Assembly: GCF_000300235.2 (NCBI RefSeq)
Contig: NZ_CP004388.1
Coordinates: 973,501 to 1,037,500 of the forward strand
From: Thalassospira xiamenensis M-5 = DSM 17429
GTDB lineage: Bacteria; Pseudomonadota; Alphaproteobacteria; Rhodospirillales; Thalassospiraceae
Length of the DNA: 64,000 nt
Reading direction: 5' to 3'
Shown: piece by piece, positions 25,055 through 33,830 of the stretch
How the letters are laid out: each line of letters begins with the position of its first letter
Numbering within the stretch: the first letter of the stretch is position 1
Translations under genes and position numbers: made by a program
Notes under the pieces: generated by a model
Told to the model about the DNA's origin: nothing
The model's input: only the letters and a program-made list of their open reading frames with translations
Databases searched by the model: none

Positions 25055-27841
25055 TTACTTTAGCAGATTTCCATTGTCGGCGTTTGGCCTTAAAAACGCC
25101 CGTGTCTGTTCAATCGCTTCGCGCATGCCGACCCGTTGGACATTGACATCGTCGGGGAATGCACCCAGCAATCGCGACGGCATCCGGTTATCAAGCAGCA
25201 CAAATACCCCACGGTCTTCCGCGCGGCGAACAAGGCGACCAAAGGCCTGCTTCATCCGAAGGCGCGTCAGCATGTCGTCGTATCTCGCACCATGAAATGC
25301 GGCCTTGCGCGCCCGGTGCAGGATATCGGGGCGGGGCCATGGCACGCGATCAAACACGATCAGGCGAAGGCTGTCACCCGGCACATCAACCCCGTCGCGC
25401 ACCGCATCGGTTCCAAGCAGACAGGCATCGCGTTCCACCCGGAAAATATCGATCAGGGTTGACACATCCATACCGTCAATATGCTGTGCCAGAAGCTGCA
25501 ACCCGGCATCGTCAAGCGGCCCGGTCAGGCGTTCGTAAACCGCACGCAAACGGTTGATTGCGGTAAACAGGCCAAGTGCACCGCCGCCGGACGCCAGAAA
25601 CAATTCGCGATAGGCCGCCGCCACATGATCGGGGTTATCACGGCCAAGGTCATTGATGATGAAAACCTTGGTCTGTTTGGCATAGTCATAGGGGCTTTTC
25701 ATCGCCGCCCGGATCGCAGGCATCGGCATATGCGATGCCCCGGTGCGATCTTCGGCAACACCCCAGTCAAACATCTCATCGCCTGTGCCATCGCGGAGCG
25801 TGGCCGACGTGATCACCAATCCATGGGCGGAGGGTGCCAGGGCCGCGGTCAGGGGCAATGTGGGGTCGATATGATGGCGGTGCATGCCGACATCGAAATC
25901 GCGGCCAAACTGCCGTTCGATGGCAAACCAGTCGACAAATTCCGGCGGGGTGGCATCGACAAGGCTTTCAAGCATCCCGCGCCATGCGGCAACCTGCATG
26001 ATCGCACGCCGTTCAAGCGACCGGATTGCGGCATCAAGGCGTTGGCGTTCGGCACTTTCAAGCTCGTCGGCTTTTTCATCCAGCATATGGGCGATGATCT
26101 TGATCAGGGCCTTGGCCGGTTTTTCAAGGGCGGCCAAGGCGCGGTCAAGATCGGCGGCACTGGCCAGAACCGGGTCAATCGCCGGTTTGCAGTCGGTTTC
26201 AATCGAATAACCCCGGTCGCCTTCAGCGGCACGCGCCATCACCTGTGCCCGGACATGGGCAAGGAACAATTCCGCCGGGCCCTTGGCATGTTCGGCCCCG
26301 TCATGAATGCGCATCAGCCAGCCCTGTTCGGGCAGGCATTGGGCGGCGACAATCACGGCATTGACCGCATCACGAAGTTCGTCCCGATCCATGATCAGGG
26401 TTTCAAGCCGTTGTTTAAGCCCACGTGCGCGCGACTGGCCCTTGTTTTCCGCACCCAATAACCAGCGGCGTAATTCTGCCCCTTCCTGCCCGGTCAGATG
26501 GGCGGAAAAGGCTTTGTCGGCGGCATCAAAAAGATGATGTCCCTCGTCAAAGACATAACGTGTGGGCATCGATGCGTCGTCAAGCCCGCCAAGGGCGGCC
26601 TGCACCATCACCAGCGCATGATTGGCGACCACGATTTCGGCCGACCGCGCCCGGCGCACGGTTTTTTCAACAAAGCAGCGCGAATAATGCGGGCAGGCGG
26701 CATAAATGCATTCGCCGCGCTGATCGGCAAGCGCACTGGTAAACCGGCTACCGATCAGTTCGGTCAGCCATGCCGGGAAATCACCGCCGACCATATCGCC
26801 ATCGCGCGTTTGCGATGCCCAGCGCGCCATAAGACCCAGCGGGATCGCCTGATGGGGCTGTTGCGCCAGCGGTCTTTGGGCTTCTTCGAAATTCAGAAGG
26901 CAAAGGTAATTTTCGCGGCCCTTGCGCACGACCGCCTTCAGGCGTTTGTCCTTGGGATCGTCATAAAGACGGTTTAGTTCCTGATCAATCTGACGTTGCA
27001 GGTTGCGGGTATAGGTTGAAATCCAAACCGCCCCGTCATTCTTTTGTGCCCAGATCGAGGCCGGGGCAACATAGCCCAGCGTCTTGCCCGTCCCGGTCCC
27101 TGCCTCGGCCAGGACGATATTGGGTGTGCCTTCGGCAGTGCGTGGCGCGAAGGCCGAACAGACGGCGGATGCATAATCGGCCTGTTGCGGGCGTTCTTCT
27201 GCCCCTTCGCCCAGAAGCTTTTTCAGCCGTTCACGGGCATCCTTTGGATCGACCGGATTGTTGCCGGGCGGCGGCGGCGGGGCATGTTCCGCCCATTCGC
27301 CCATTTTCTTCCAGACCTTAAGACCTTCATAGACGGCAAATTTATGCGGGCCGTCGCCATCGGCACCAAGGGCGGCCAGAACCGGCACGCCCCACATCCA
27401 ATGCCCGCGTGCCATCGGCCATGCAATGGAAAGCGCACGTGCGCGCTTTTCACGCGGCAGGGTGGCAAGTTCCTGCAACAATCGTTTCATCGCCTCGGCC
27501 AACGCTTCGGCCTGTCCGATCAGATCATCGCAAGCCCGTTGCCCTGTCGCCATGGCAAGCCCGCGCGGGGTGGGGACGCAAAACTGCGCCGGGCGGACAA
27601 AGGCAAACAGTTCCAACAGGTCATGGGCCGGAAACGGATCGCATTTCATCCGCCGTGCCGATGCCGGGGTATGCACAAGGATCGGGCGTTGGGACCGTGC
27701 GCGTTTGGCGGCTGCGCCATGCGGCAGTTCTTCTATTTCCCCGTCGGGCGATAGAAAGACAGCATGCCGCAATCCGACGACCATGACGGGTGCGTCGGGT
27801 GGCATGAATTTGGGCGTGGGATCAGAACGATCATCGAACAT
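25055..27841 (-). CDS. DinG/YoaA-type Fe-S ATP-dependent DNA helicase
   Basis: A 928-residue XPD-like superfamily 2 helicase. The N-terminal ~200 residues are a poorly conserved extension. Then come Walker A AEAGTGTGKTLGY, four cysteines (LCLLN, GECIYAACPH and SRCFVEK) placed as in the Fe-S cluster domain, DEGHHLF as the DEAH-like box, LVITSATLRDG, and MKQAFGRLVRRAEDRGVF as motif VI. DinG-family enzymes unwind 5'-overhang duplexes, R-loops and forked DNA in replication and repair. The gene is longer than E. coli DinG (about 716 residues) mainly through the N-terminal extension. It is monocistronic. Confidence 0.92.
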   Translation of the reverse strand: MFDDRSDPTPKFMPPDAPVMVVGLRHAVFLSPDGEIEELPHGAAAKRARSQRPILVHTPASARRMKCDPFPAHDLLELFAFVRPAQFCVPTPRGLAMATGQRACDDLIGQAEALAEAMKRLLQELATLPREKRARALSIAWPMARGHWMWGVPVLAALGADGDGPHKFAVYEGLKVWKKMGEWAEHAPPPPPGNNPVDPKDARERLKKLLGEGAEERPQQADYASAVCSAFAPRTAEGTPNIVLAEAGTGTGKTLGYVAPASIWAQKNDGAVWISTYTRNLQRQIDQELNRLYDDPKDKRLKAVVRKGRENYLCLLNFEEAQRPLAQQPHQAIPLGLMARWASQTRDGDMVGGDFPAWLTELIGSRFTSALADQRGECIYAACPHYSRCFVEKTVRRARSAEIVVANHALVMVQAALGGLDDASMPTRYVFDEGHHLFDAADKAFSAHLTGQEGAELRRWLLGAENKGQSRARGLKQRLETLIMDRDELRDAVNAVIVAAQCLPEQGWLMRIHDGAEHAKGPAELFLAHVRAQVMARAAEGDRGYSIETDCKPAIDPVLASAADLDRALAALEKPAKALIKIIAHMLDEKADELESAERQRLDAAIRSLERRAIMQVAAWRGMLESLVDATPPEFVDWFAIERQFGRDFDVGMHRHHIDPTLPLTAALAPSAHGLVITSATLRDGTGDEMFDWGVAEDRTGASHMPMPAIRAAMKSPYDYAKQTKVFIINDLGRDNPDHVAAAYRELFLASGGGALGLFTAINRLRAVYERLTGPLDDAGLQLLAQHIDGMDVSTLIDIFRVERDACLLGTDAVRDGVDVPGDSLRLIVFDRVPWPRPDILHRARKAAFHGARYDDMLTRLRMKQAFGRLVRRAEDRGVFVLLDNRMPSRLLGAFPDDVNVQRVGMREAIEQTRAFLRPNADNGNLLK

Positions 27842-27888
27842 TTGGGGGACTATAATGGCGTGTGTGCCGGGGCGCTACCGAGGAAATT

Positions 27889-28671
27889 TCAGTTCTTGAG
27901 AGAGGCGATCCAGTCAATAATATTCTGTAGATTAACACCAAGCCCACTAACAGTGGAGGTGGACAATGCATCTTGTAGGCTTTGCCGTTTGCTGAAATCC
28001 CAATAACTCTTATCAGAGTGCTGGAATATCTCATGGCACATTGCGATGATCTGTAAAGACACCTTTATGGTTTCTTCTATTTCTGAGTGTTTTACTTGGT
28101 TTTGGGAAATGTATCTCGTTAGTCGAGCTCTTTGAAACTGAAGTGCTCTGATTGTGTTGGCTAGAACCTCCTGAATATACTTAGATTGTTCGTGTTCAGT
28201 TGCGTTTGCAAAACGTGAAATTGCTTTATTTGGTACGTCGGGAAAGGTGTGAGATTGCACTTTTGTGTATCTTGTATTTGGAGCGTGTGGAAGCACGTGC
28301 GCTCCCATGCTTTCCATCTCTGTTATCAAGGCATTCGAGTAGTCGATTATTTCTGTTGCGGCTAGAGGTAAAAATGCCCGTGCCTTTCTTGCAGCGCCTT
28401 CAACGCTCCTTTCAAAATTGTCCCTTGTGGACCGAGTTTGTATGTTTATAACAACAACAGTAGCTGTAGCGGCTAGTAGAGCTAAAAATGCGCCTGCAAG
28501 AGTTTGCCAGCCATACAGTGTTTCAATCTTTGTGTCCCATTCTTCGATTTTCAGGTCAAGTTGAGGCAATATGTTCATGGTGAGAATAAAAAATAGAGTA
28601 ATAAGTCCGCCAATGAAGGCGGACATCGCTGTGTGAAGTACAGAAGCAGATTGACGTTTATCCATTATCAT
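27889..28671 (-). CDS. Unknown two-TM membrane protein, AT-rich
   Basis: A 260-residue protein I do not recognise. Two membrane helices lie at about residues 13-35 and 53-75, the second reading LYGWQTLAGAFLALLAATA, a YGWQTL-type helix seen in many uncharacterised inner-membrane proteins of genomic islands. The remaining ~180 residues are soluble and helical with no known motif. Base composition is visibly lower in GC than the helicase before it and the AraC gene after it, so it is probably acquired. Starts ATG 28671 or ATG 28665. It is flanked by short non-coding gaps, with no partner gene. A defence or stress role is possible but unsupported. Confidence 0.65.
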   Translation of the reverse strand: MIMDKRQSASVLHTAMSAFIGGLITLFFILTMNILPQLDLKIEEWDTKIETLYGWQTLAGAFLALLAATATVVVINIQTRSTRDNFERSVEGAARKARAFLPLAATEIIDYSNALITEMESMGAHVLPHAPNTRYTKVQSHTFPDVPNKAISRFANATEHEQSKYIQEVLANTIRALQFQRARLTRYISQNQVKHSEIEETIKVSLQIIAMCHEIFQHSDKSYWDFSKRQSLQDALSTSTVSGLGVNLQNIIDWIASLKN

Positions 28672-28818
28672 AACTCTTTTTTCTAATGGCAGGTTCTTGG
28701 CTTCGCAGAGATAATTCGAACTTTAATCGATTTTCGCGGTGAGGTTGAAGTTTTTGCGTATATTGACTGTAAATATAAGTGCAAAATGCGCTGCATCGAT
28801 TAATTCAAAAACTTGAGT

Positions 28819-29655
28819 ATGATCAAATCCACTCAATATTTCTGGCGCGACGACGCCTTGCCGTTTGTTGAATTGCGGCGTGTGGTGGACGGGCGGGCGG
28901 TTTGTTCCGAGCGTCACAGCCACGATACCTTTTCCATTGGCACGGTGAATGGCGGGTACAGTACCTATTGGAACCGGGGCAGAACCCATGAAACGCAGGC
29001 CGGTGCCGTGGTGATCCTGAACCCCGAGGATGTGCATGGCTGCAATCCGGTCAAGGGGGCGGACTGGCGCTATGACATGCTGTTTGTTGATCCCGAATGG
29101 ATTCTGGATTTGCAGATCGAAATTGATGCCGATGCGGCGGGAAAGTTCGCGGGGTTTTCCGATACGCTCAGTCACAATCCGCGTCTTTATGACGGTCTTT
29201 CCGATCTGGCCGATATCCTGATCAATCAGGACATTGATGTGTTGGGCAAGGAAACGGCAATGGTGTCGTTCTTTGGTGATCTGCATGTGCAGCTTGACCG
29301 GCGTGGCGTGCTGGATGGCGGGATCGGGTCGGTCAATGACCGCAAGATGATCCGGGTGGGCGAGTATATTCGTGCCCATTTTGACGAGACTATCAGTCTG
29401 GATGAGCTGGCCCGGCAGGCGGGCTATTCGCGATCCTATCTGGTGCGGGCGTTCAAAAAGGCACATGGCATGACGCCCTATGCCTATCTGATCAATTGCC
29501 GGGTGCAGAAAGCACGCCATGCGCTTAAACGTGGGGAGCGGATTGTTGACGTTGCCCTTGATTGCGGCTTTGCCGATCAGGCGCATTTTCAACGGGTTTT
29601 CAAGCGCCTGATGGCGACCACGCCGCGCCATTATGCGATGGCGCATGTCGCCTGA
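28819..29655 (+). CDS. AraC-family transcriptional regulator
   Basis: A 278-residue protein. The N-terminal half is a cupin-type AraC ligand-binding domain (HSHDTFSIGTVNGGYS ... NPEDVHGCNP). The C-terminal half holds two helix-turn-helix units: ISLDELARQAGYSRSYLVRA and IVDVALDCGFADQAHFQRVF, followed by the family tail FKRLMATTPRHYA. I start at ATG 28819; a TTG six bases earlier is in frame. It converges with a LysE-type exporter gene only five bases away, and AraC proteins of this type often control such exporters, so it probably regulates the translocator, perhaps in response to an amino acid. Confidence 0.9.
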   Translation: MIKSTQYFWRDDALPFVELRRVVDGRAVCSERHSHDTFSIGTVNGGYSTYWNRGRTHETQAGAVVILNPEDVHGCNPVKGADWRYDMLFVDPEWILDLQIEIDADAAGKFAGFSDTLSHNPRLYDGLSDLADILINQDIDVLGKETAMVSFFGDLHVQLDRRGVLDGGIGSVNDRKMIRVGEYIRAHFDETISLDELARQAGYSRSYLVRAFKKAHGMTPYAYLINCRVQKARHALKRGERIVDVALDCGFADQAHFQRVFKRLMATTPRHYAMAHVA

Positions 29656-29660
29656 GCCAA

Positions 29661-30263
29661 TCAGGTGATGATCAGATAGGCCGCACTTGCGACCAGTAGC
29701 AATGCCATGATCCGGTTAAACAGACGGATATGGGCGGCATCGTTTAAAAATCGGCCGAGAAACGCCCCGGCATAGGCCCAGCAGGCGACCGAGGCAAAAC
29801 AGACCGCGAAATAAAGCACTGTGAATTCCCAGACCAGTGCCGGCGCACCATTGGCGGCATAGGCCCCCATGCCTGCAACCGCGGCAAGCCAAGCCTTGGG
29901 GTTAACCCATTGCAGCAATGCGCCGGTGATCATCGATGGTCCCTTGTCCGCGCGCGTTTTGCCCAATTCGCCCGATGTGGTGGCAAGCTTGAAGGCCATG
30001 AACAGCAAAAACGCCACCCCGGCCCATTGAATGACTGTCGTCAGGTTGGGAAAAATCACCAGCAATTCATGCAGGCCCAACCCGATCAGAAGCAATATCA
30101 GGCAAAAGCCGCTGGTCGCGCCGAAAACAAGTCGCAGGCTGGGCCGAAAACCGTAATGGACCCCGGAGCTGAGGATCAGGATATTGACCGGGCCGGGCGT
30201 GATCGAGGCGGCAAGCGCGAAGGTAGCCATCGACAGATAAAGGCTTGGGGCGGCGGCAAGCAT
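29661..30263 (-). CDS. LysE/RhtB-family translocator
   Basis: A 200-residue membrane protein with six helices. ASITPGPVNILILSSGVHYGFR is the LysE-family N-terminal signature (T-P-G-P), and WVNPKAWLAA is the conserved mid-protein NPK-A-W motif. Members export basic or neutral amino acids, homoserine lactone or related metabolites. It is convergent with the AraC-type regulator, five bases away. Substrate not determinable. Confidence 0.9.
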   Translation of the reverse strand: MLAAAPSLYLSMATFALAASITPGPVNILILSSGVHYGFRPSLRLVFGATSGFCLILLLIGLGLHELLVIFPNLTTVIQWAGVAFLLFMAFKLATTSGELGKTRADKGPSMITGALLQWVNPKAWLAAVAGMGAYAANGAPALVWEFTVLYFAVCFASVACWAYAGAFLGRFLNDAAHIRLFNRIMALLLVASAAYLIIT

Positions 30264-30368
30264 GGGTTGGCGATCCTTTTAGTGGCTTTGCTGGATGCAA
30301 CAATGCGCCGCAGGTCTTGGGGTTTATTGAACGATATTGCCCTGCCGGTTGTGATCGCCCATAAAAAA

Positions 30369-30398
30369 ACGGCATCCGGGAGTTGGCCCGGATGCCGT
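30369..30398 (-). terminator. Strong intrinsic terminator
   Basis: ACGGCATCCGGG and CCCGGATGCCGT form a perfect 12-bp stem with a six-base loop. On the minus strand it is followed by seven T (A-run at 30363-30369), the classic rho-independent form. It ends the small membrane-protein gene at 30436-30804. Confidence 0.92.
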
Positions 30399-30435
30399 CT
30401 TCGACGGATCAATTACCTCGGGGGAGGGGATCCGC

Positions 30436-30804
30436 TTAGTTTTCTGTCAGTTTCATCAACTGACTTGCACAGGCGTCGGCGATTTCCGGGGTCGGGGCAT
30501 CATTGCCAGGCATGGTGGCCCAGCCTTGAGCTGCGACGAAATCATCACGCTTGTAGGAGCTTTCCTCTTTAAGGGCGGCAAGCTGCATGGTCTGATTGGT
30601 GGGGGTCTGGGTTTTGAACTGCGCAACACAAATCGGGGCGAGGGCGGTAATGACCGCATCCTTGCTTTGCGTGTTGGCCATTTCGGCTGCGGTGCTGCCC
30701 GAAACGACCCAGCTTGCGCTAAAGCCGATGATCGTGATGGCAACGGCACCGATAACACCGCCCCAGATTGCGGGTTTTACCCAGACTGGAATTTCCATAT
30801 TCAT
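30436..30804 (-). CDS. Small conserved membrane-anchored protein of unknown function
   Basis: A 122-residue protein with one N-terminal membrane helix (KPAIWGGVIGAVAITIIGFSASWV) and a mostly helical soluble part with two cysteines (ICVAQF near residue 59; DACASQL near 112) that could pair in the periplasm. I have an impression of similar short proteins in other alphaproteobacteria but no function is known to me. The start is ATG 30804, or ATG 30798 two codons on. It has its own terminator. Confidence 0.68.
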   Translation of the reverse strand: MNMEIPVWVKPAIWGGVIGAVAITIIGFSASWVVSGSTAAEMANTQSKDAVITALAPICVAQFKTQTPTNQTMQLAALKEESSYKRDDFVAAQGWATMPGNDAPTPEIADACASQLMKLTEN

Positions 30805-30983
30805 AATATATTCCCATTGATTTTGTGAAATTTATAAACAATTGCTCGTTTTTATTTCACTCAATGAAATCATTTTGGCACCATTTTAGCAAATGAACTA
30901 TATTTTTATATAATTGATGTGGCTATTGTGTTTTCGACAATTTGCGCGTTTCGATTTTATTGTGTATTTTGTTTTGACGAATA

Positions 30984-31424
30984 TTATGAAGATCCAAGTA
31001 GGTTGGCGATCCAGCCCGCGCCACCGGCAATCATTGCATATCGTGCCGCCTTGCCAATCGTCACCAGCACGATAAAGTGCAAAAAGCGCACCCGCATGAC
31101 ACCGGCAAAGAGTGTTAGCGGATCCCCGATTATCGGCAGCCACGCCAGCAAAAGCGACCAAAGCCCGTATTTGCCAAACCAGTCTGAAGCACGATCAAGG
31201 GCATCTGGCGATACCGGGAACCATCGCCGATCCTTGAAATGATCGATATACAGCCCAAGCCCCCAGTTGACGCACGAGCCCAGAACATTCCCCGCCGTCG
31301 CGACGACAACCAGCCACCACGGCGCATGATCACCCGACGCGACAAGAGCTGCCAAGGCCACCTCGGACGTGCCGGGCAGGATGGTGGCGGATGTCAATGC
31401 CGACAGGAACAAGGCGAAAAGCAC
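30984..31424 (-). CDS. YqaA-type VTT/DedA-related membrane protein
   Basis: A 146-residue protein with four to five hydrophobic helices. The pattern LPGTSEVALAAL, GNVLGSCVNWGLG and then WFGKYGLWSLLLAWLPIIGDP fits the YqaA group of the SNARE-associated/VTT superfamily (E-x-x-L near the start, a G-x-x-x-G, then a reentrant-loop P-x-x-G-D). DedA relatives scramble or flip lipids such as undecaprenyl phosphate; for YqaA this is not demonstrated. A stand-alone gene with an AT-rich upstream region on its 3' side. Confidence 0.82.
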   Translation of the reverse strand: MLFALFLSALTSATILPGTSEVALAALVASGDHAPWWLVVVATAGNVLGSCVNWGLGLYIDHFKDRRWFPVSPDALDRASDWFGKYGLWSLLLAWLPIIGDPLTLFAGVMRVRFLHFIVLVTIGKAARYAMIAGGAGWIANLLGSS

Positions 31425-31488
31425 GGATAAAGGTCCCGTTCAGGTCAAATGAGCTGGATCAGGCGAAGGCAGGAATTAAGTTCAGGCT

Positions 31489-31785
31489 TCAGGATTTAAC
31501 GGTGAATTTCTGAATGCTGACCGGTTCTGCCAGTAATTCATCGCCAAGGGCGCCAAAGGCGCGCAGGTATGGTGTTTCAAAATGAAGGGCGAGGTCTTCG
31601 TCAGAGCGCCAGTTTTCATACGCCATCCAGATCGCCGGATCTTCGTTGGACTGATGAATATCGTAACTGATGCAACCTTCTTCGTCGCGCGACGGTTCGA
31701 CAAGTGCCAGAAGCTGTTTGCCAAGTTCGGCTTCCTTGCCCGGTTTGGCGCGTGCGATGGCAAGAACGGTAAGCTTGGTGGTCAT
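31489..31785 (-). CDS. Antibiotic-biosynthesis-monooxygenase (ABM/YgiN-like) protein
   Basis: A 98-residue ferredoxin-like alpha/beta protein: LTVLAIARAKPGKEAELGKQ, then SRDEEGCISYDIHQS, then WMAYENWRSDEDLALHFETP. This is the ABM fold of quinol monooxygenases such as YgiN and of many stress proteins. The start is ATG 31785, preceded by GGGAAA; the open frame extends upstream without a better start. It is near the Ohr gene on the same strand but separated by a terminator. Probably a small cytoplasmic enzyme acting on a quinone or reactive electrophile; substrate unknown. Confidence 0.82.
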   Translation of the reverse strand: MTTKLTVLAIARAKPGKEAELGKQLLALVEPSRDEEGCISYDIHQSNEDPAIWMAYENWRSDEDLALHFETPYLRAFGALGDELLAEPVSIQKFTVKS

Positions 31786-31878
31786 CAATGTTTCCCATGA
31801 AATTTTTGTGGTATTTTTGCTGCCAAGGATCATCAGGGCAGAGGCCGCATCGGGCAACTGTTAAATGCCGACAAATAA

Positions 31879-31909
31879 AAGCCCGGTGCAGGGGAGATGC
31901 ACCGGGCTT
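31879..31909 (-). terminator. Intrinsic terminator after ohr
   Basis: AAGCCCGGTGCA pairs perfectly with TGCACCGGGCTT around a seven-base loop. Read on the minus strand it follows the ohr stop at 31967 and is followed by a T-rich TTTATTT run. Confidence 0.88.
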
Positions 31910-31966
31910 GGCTTCGGCATATACGGATCAGGGGAGGTTCCGTGCCGAAGAAGGGCCGTTTTTCGA

Positions 31967-32392
31967 TCAGGCGATGTGCGAGGTTACATCGACATTGCCG
32001 CGGACCGAGTTGGAATACGGGCAGATTTTGTGGGCTTCTTCGACCAGCTTTTCAGCTTCGGCCTTATCAAGGCCCGGCAGCGAGATATGTAGGTCAACCG
32101 CAAGGCCGAAACCGCCAGCCGCACGCGGGCCGATGCCGACAACAGCCTTGACCGAAGCATCAGACGGAACTTTCGGGCCTCCCTGGGAGGAGACGAATTT
32201 CATCGCGCCGATGAAACAGGCCGAGTAACCCATTGCGAAAAGCTGTTCAGGGTTGTTGCCTTCGCCGCCAGCACCACCGAGTTCCTTGGGCGTGGTCAGT
32301 TTGACATCGAGGCTGCCGTCTTCGGTTTTCGCACGGCCGTCACGGCCACCGGTTGCACTTGCTGTTGCGCGGTATTTGACATCTACAGACAT
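31967..32392 (-). CDS. ohr: Organic hydroperoxide resistance protein Ohr (OsmC family)
   Basis: A 141-residue thiol peroxidase from ATG 32392 behind AAGGAAG. The two catalytic cysteines are present in the right blocks: YSACFIGAMKFV (peroxidatic) and HKICPYSNSVRGNVDV (resolving). GGAGGEGNNPEQLFAMGYSA carries the substrate-pocket residues of Ohr rather than OsmC. The enzyme reduces organic and lipid hydroperoxides, usually with lipoylated protein as reductant. An OhrR-like regulator is encoded about 1.4 kb away. No copy of the candidate regulator motif is seen right before ohr. Confidence 0.93.
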   Translation of the reverse strand: MSVDVKYRATASATGGRDGRAKTEDGSLDVKLTTPKELGGAGGEGNNPEQLFAMGYSACFIGAMKFVSSQGGPKVPSDASVKAVVGIGPRAAGGFGLAVDLHISLPGLDKAEAEKLVEEAHKICPYSNSVRGNVDVTSHIA

Positions 32393-32541
32393 GGTTTTCT
32401 TCCTTTGTTTGAACGTGATGGTTCGAAGGTTTCGATAACCCGGCTGATCAGGGCGTTGGTTCGGTTGGTGCCCCAAATGATATGTCGCCGGGTGGGTGGG
32501 GACGCAACCGCGCCCCCGAAAGAAGTTGCAGAAAGTTCAGG

Positions 32542-33573
32542 TCATTCGCCGTAGAAGGCGTTCTTCAAAAACTGGCTGGCCTGGGCGGTTGCGGCCTTGG
32601 CAGCCGGGGTGTCGGCGATGGCATTGAGCATGACGAAATCATGGATCGTGCCGTTGTAGCGAACCGTGGTGACATCCACCCCGGCCTGGCTGAGTTTGCG
32701 GGCATAGGCTTCGCCCTCGTCACGCAGCACGTCGTTTTCATCGGTGATGATCAGGGCAGGTGCCTGTCCAGCCAGCAATTCCTGCGGGGCATGGATCGGC
32801 GTTACTTTCGGATCGGTGCGGTCCGTACCTTCGGGCAGGTACTGGTTCCAGAACCATTCCATTGCCGCCTTGGTCAACCACGGGCCATTGGCAAACTCGG
32901 TATAAGAGCCATTTTCAAAATTCGCATCGGTCACCGGATAGAACAGGACCTGGGCGATGATTTCAGGGCCTTTGCGCTGCTCGGCCAACAAGGAAACAAC
33001 CGCGGTCATGTTGCCACCGACACTGTCCCCGGCAATCGCCAAACGGGTCGGATCAACGTTAAGCTGTTCACTGTGTTCGGCAACATATTTGGTCACCGCA
33101 TAATCCTGTTCAATCGCGATCGGATATTTGGCTTCGGGTGAACGTTCATAATCAACGAAGACGACGGCAGCATTTGCCTGTACGGCGATTTCGCGGATCA
33201 GACGATCATGGGTTTCCTTATCCCCCAGAACCCAGCCGCCACCGTGGAAGTAGACGACAACCGGCAGGCGGTCGGTGTTGCCTTCGGGGCGGACGATCCG
33301 GACCCGGGTTTCGCCGGTCGGACCGACAGGGAAGACGGTATCGGTAACATCGGCGGCGCGTTTTGCAATCGGGCCTGCCTGCGCACCGGCCAGAACATTG
33401 CGGGCATCAGTCGGGCTGAGCGTGTAGATCGGTGCACCGCCCGAAGCGGTCAGAGCATTGATGAAGTTCTGGGTGTTATTTTCGAGAACCGGATTTGCCA
33501 GTGCGGTCGTGGTGGCCAAGGTTGCTGCCAGAGCAAATGCAGCGGAGGCAACAGTCGTTTTGAATGTATTCAT
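32542..33573 (-). CDS. Exported alpha/beta hydrolase of the hormone-sensitive-lipase type
   Basis: A 343-residue esterase/lipase. The first ~26 residues (TTVASAAFALAATLATTTALA) form a Sec signal peptide, so it works in the periplasm or outside. YFHGGGWVLGD is the HGGG oxyanion motif, AGDSVGGNM holds the nucleophilic serine, ITDENDVLRDEG the aspartate and YNGTIHDFV the histidine. These are the elements of the HSL (family IV) group that acts on short-chain esters. Divergent from an OhrR-like MarR regulator gene across a region rich in ATTAAATCG repeats, so probably controlled by it. Confidence 0.9.
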   Translation of the reverse strand: MNTFKTTVASAAFALAATLATTTALANPVLENNTQNFINALTASGGAPIYTLSPTDARNVLAGAQAGPIAKRAADVTDTVFPVGPTGETRVRIVRPEGNTDRLPVVVYFHGGGWVLGDKETHDRLIREIAVQANAAVVFVDYERSPEAKYPIAIEQDYAVTKYVAEHSEQLNVDPTRLAIAGDSVGGNMTAVVSLLAEQRKGPEIIAQVLFYPVTDANFENGSYTEFANGPWLTKAAMEWFWNQYLPEGTDRTDPKVTPIHAPQELLAGQAPALIITDENDVLRDEGEAYARKLSQAGVDVTTVRYNGTIHDFVMLNAIADTPAAKAATAQASQFLKNAFYGE

Positions 33574-33647
33574 GATCTTGTTCCTTTTGGCTGTCTGGAT
33601 GGTGCCGCTGTGCGGCGTTTTCCGTTTCGATGATTATGAGATAGCAT

Positions 33648-33731
33648 GCGATTTAATCGTGTGCGATATAAATTTGAGAATATGAGCTATGCAATTAAAT
33701 CGCTTGTAATTAAATCGTGCGCGATATATTA
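33648..33731. promoter_or_regulatory. Candidate operator cluster for the OhrR-like regulator
   Basis: Between the divergent esterase and regulator genes the sequence repeats one motif: GCGATTTAAT (33648-33657, inverted), ATTAAATCGC (33694-33703) and an imperfect inverted pair TAATTAAATCG / CGATATATTA (33707-33717 and 33722-33731). MarR-family proteins bind AT-rich inverted repeats of this kind, so control of both genes is likely. Confidence 0.55.
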
Positions 33732-33830
33732 ATGTGGGTTTGATTTGAAATCAGCCGTGTTACGAGCCACAGAAGCAGCACCAGTGACTGCCAGTCGGCC
33801 CGGCCCGATAGGACAAAGGAGAACGCCACT

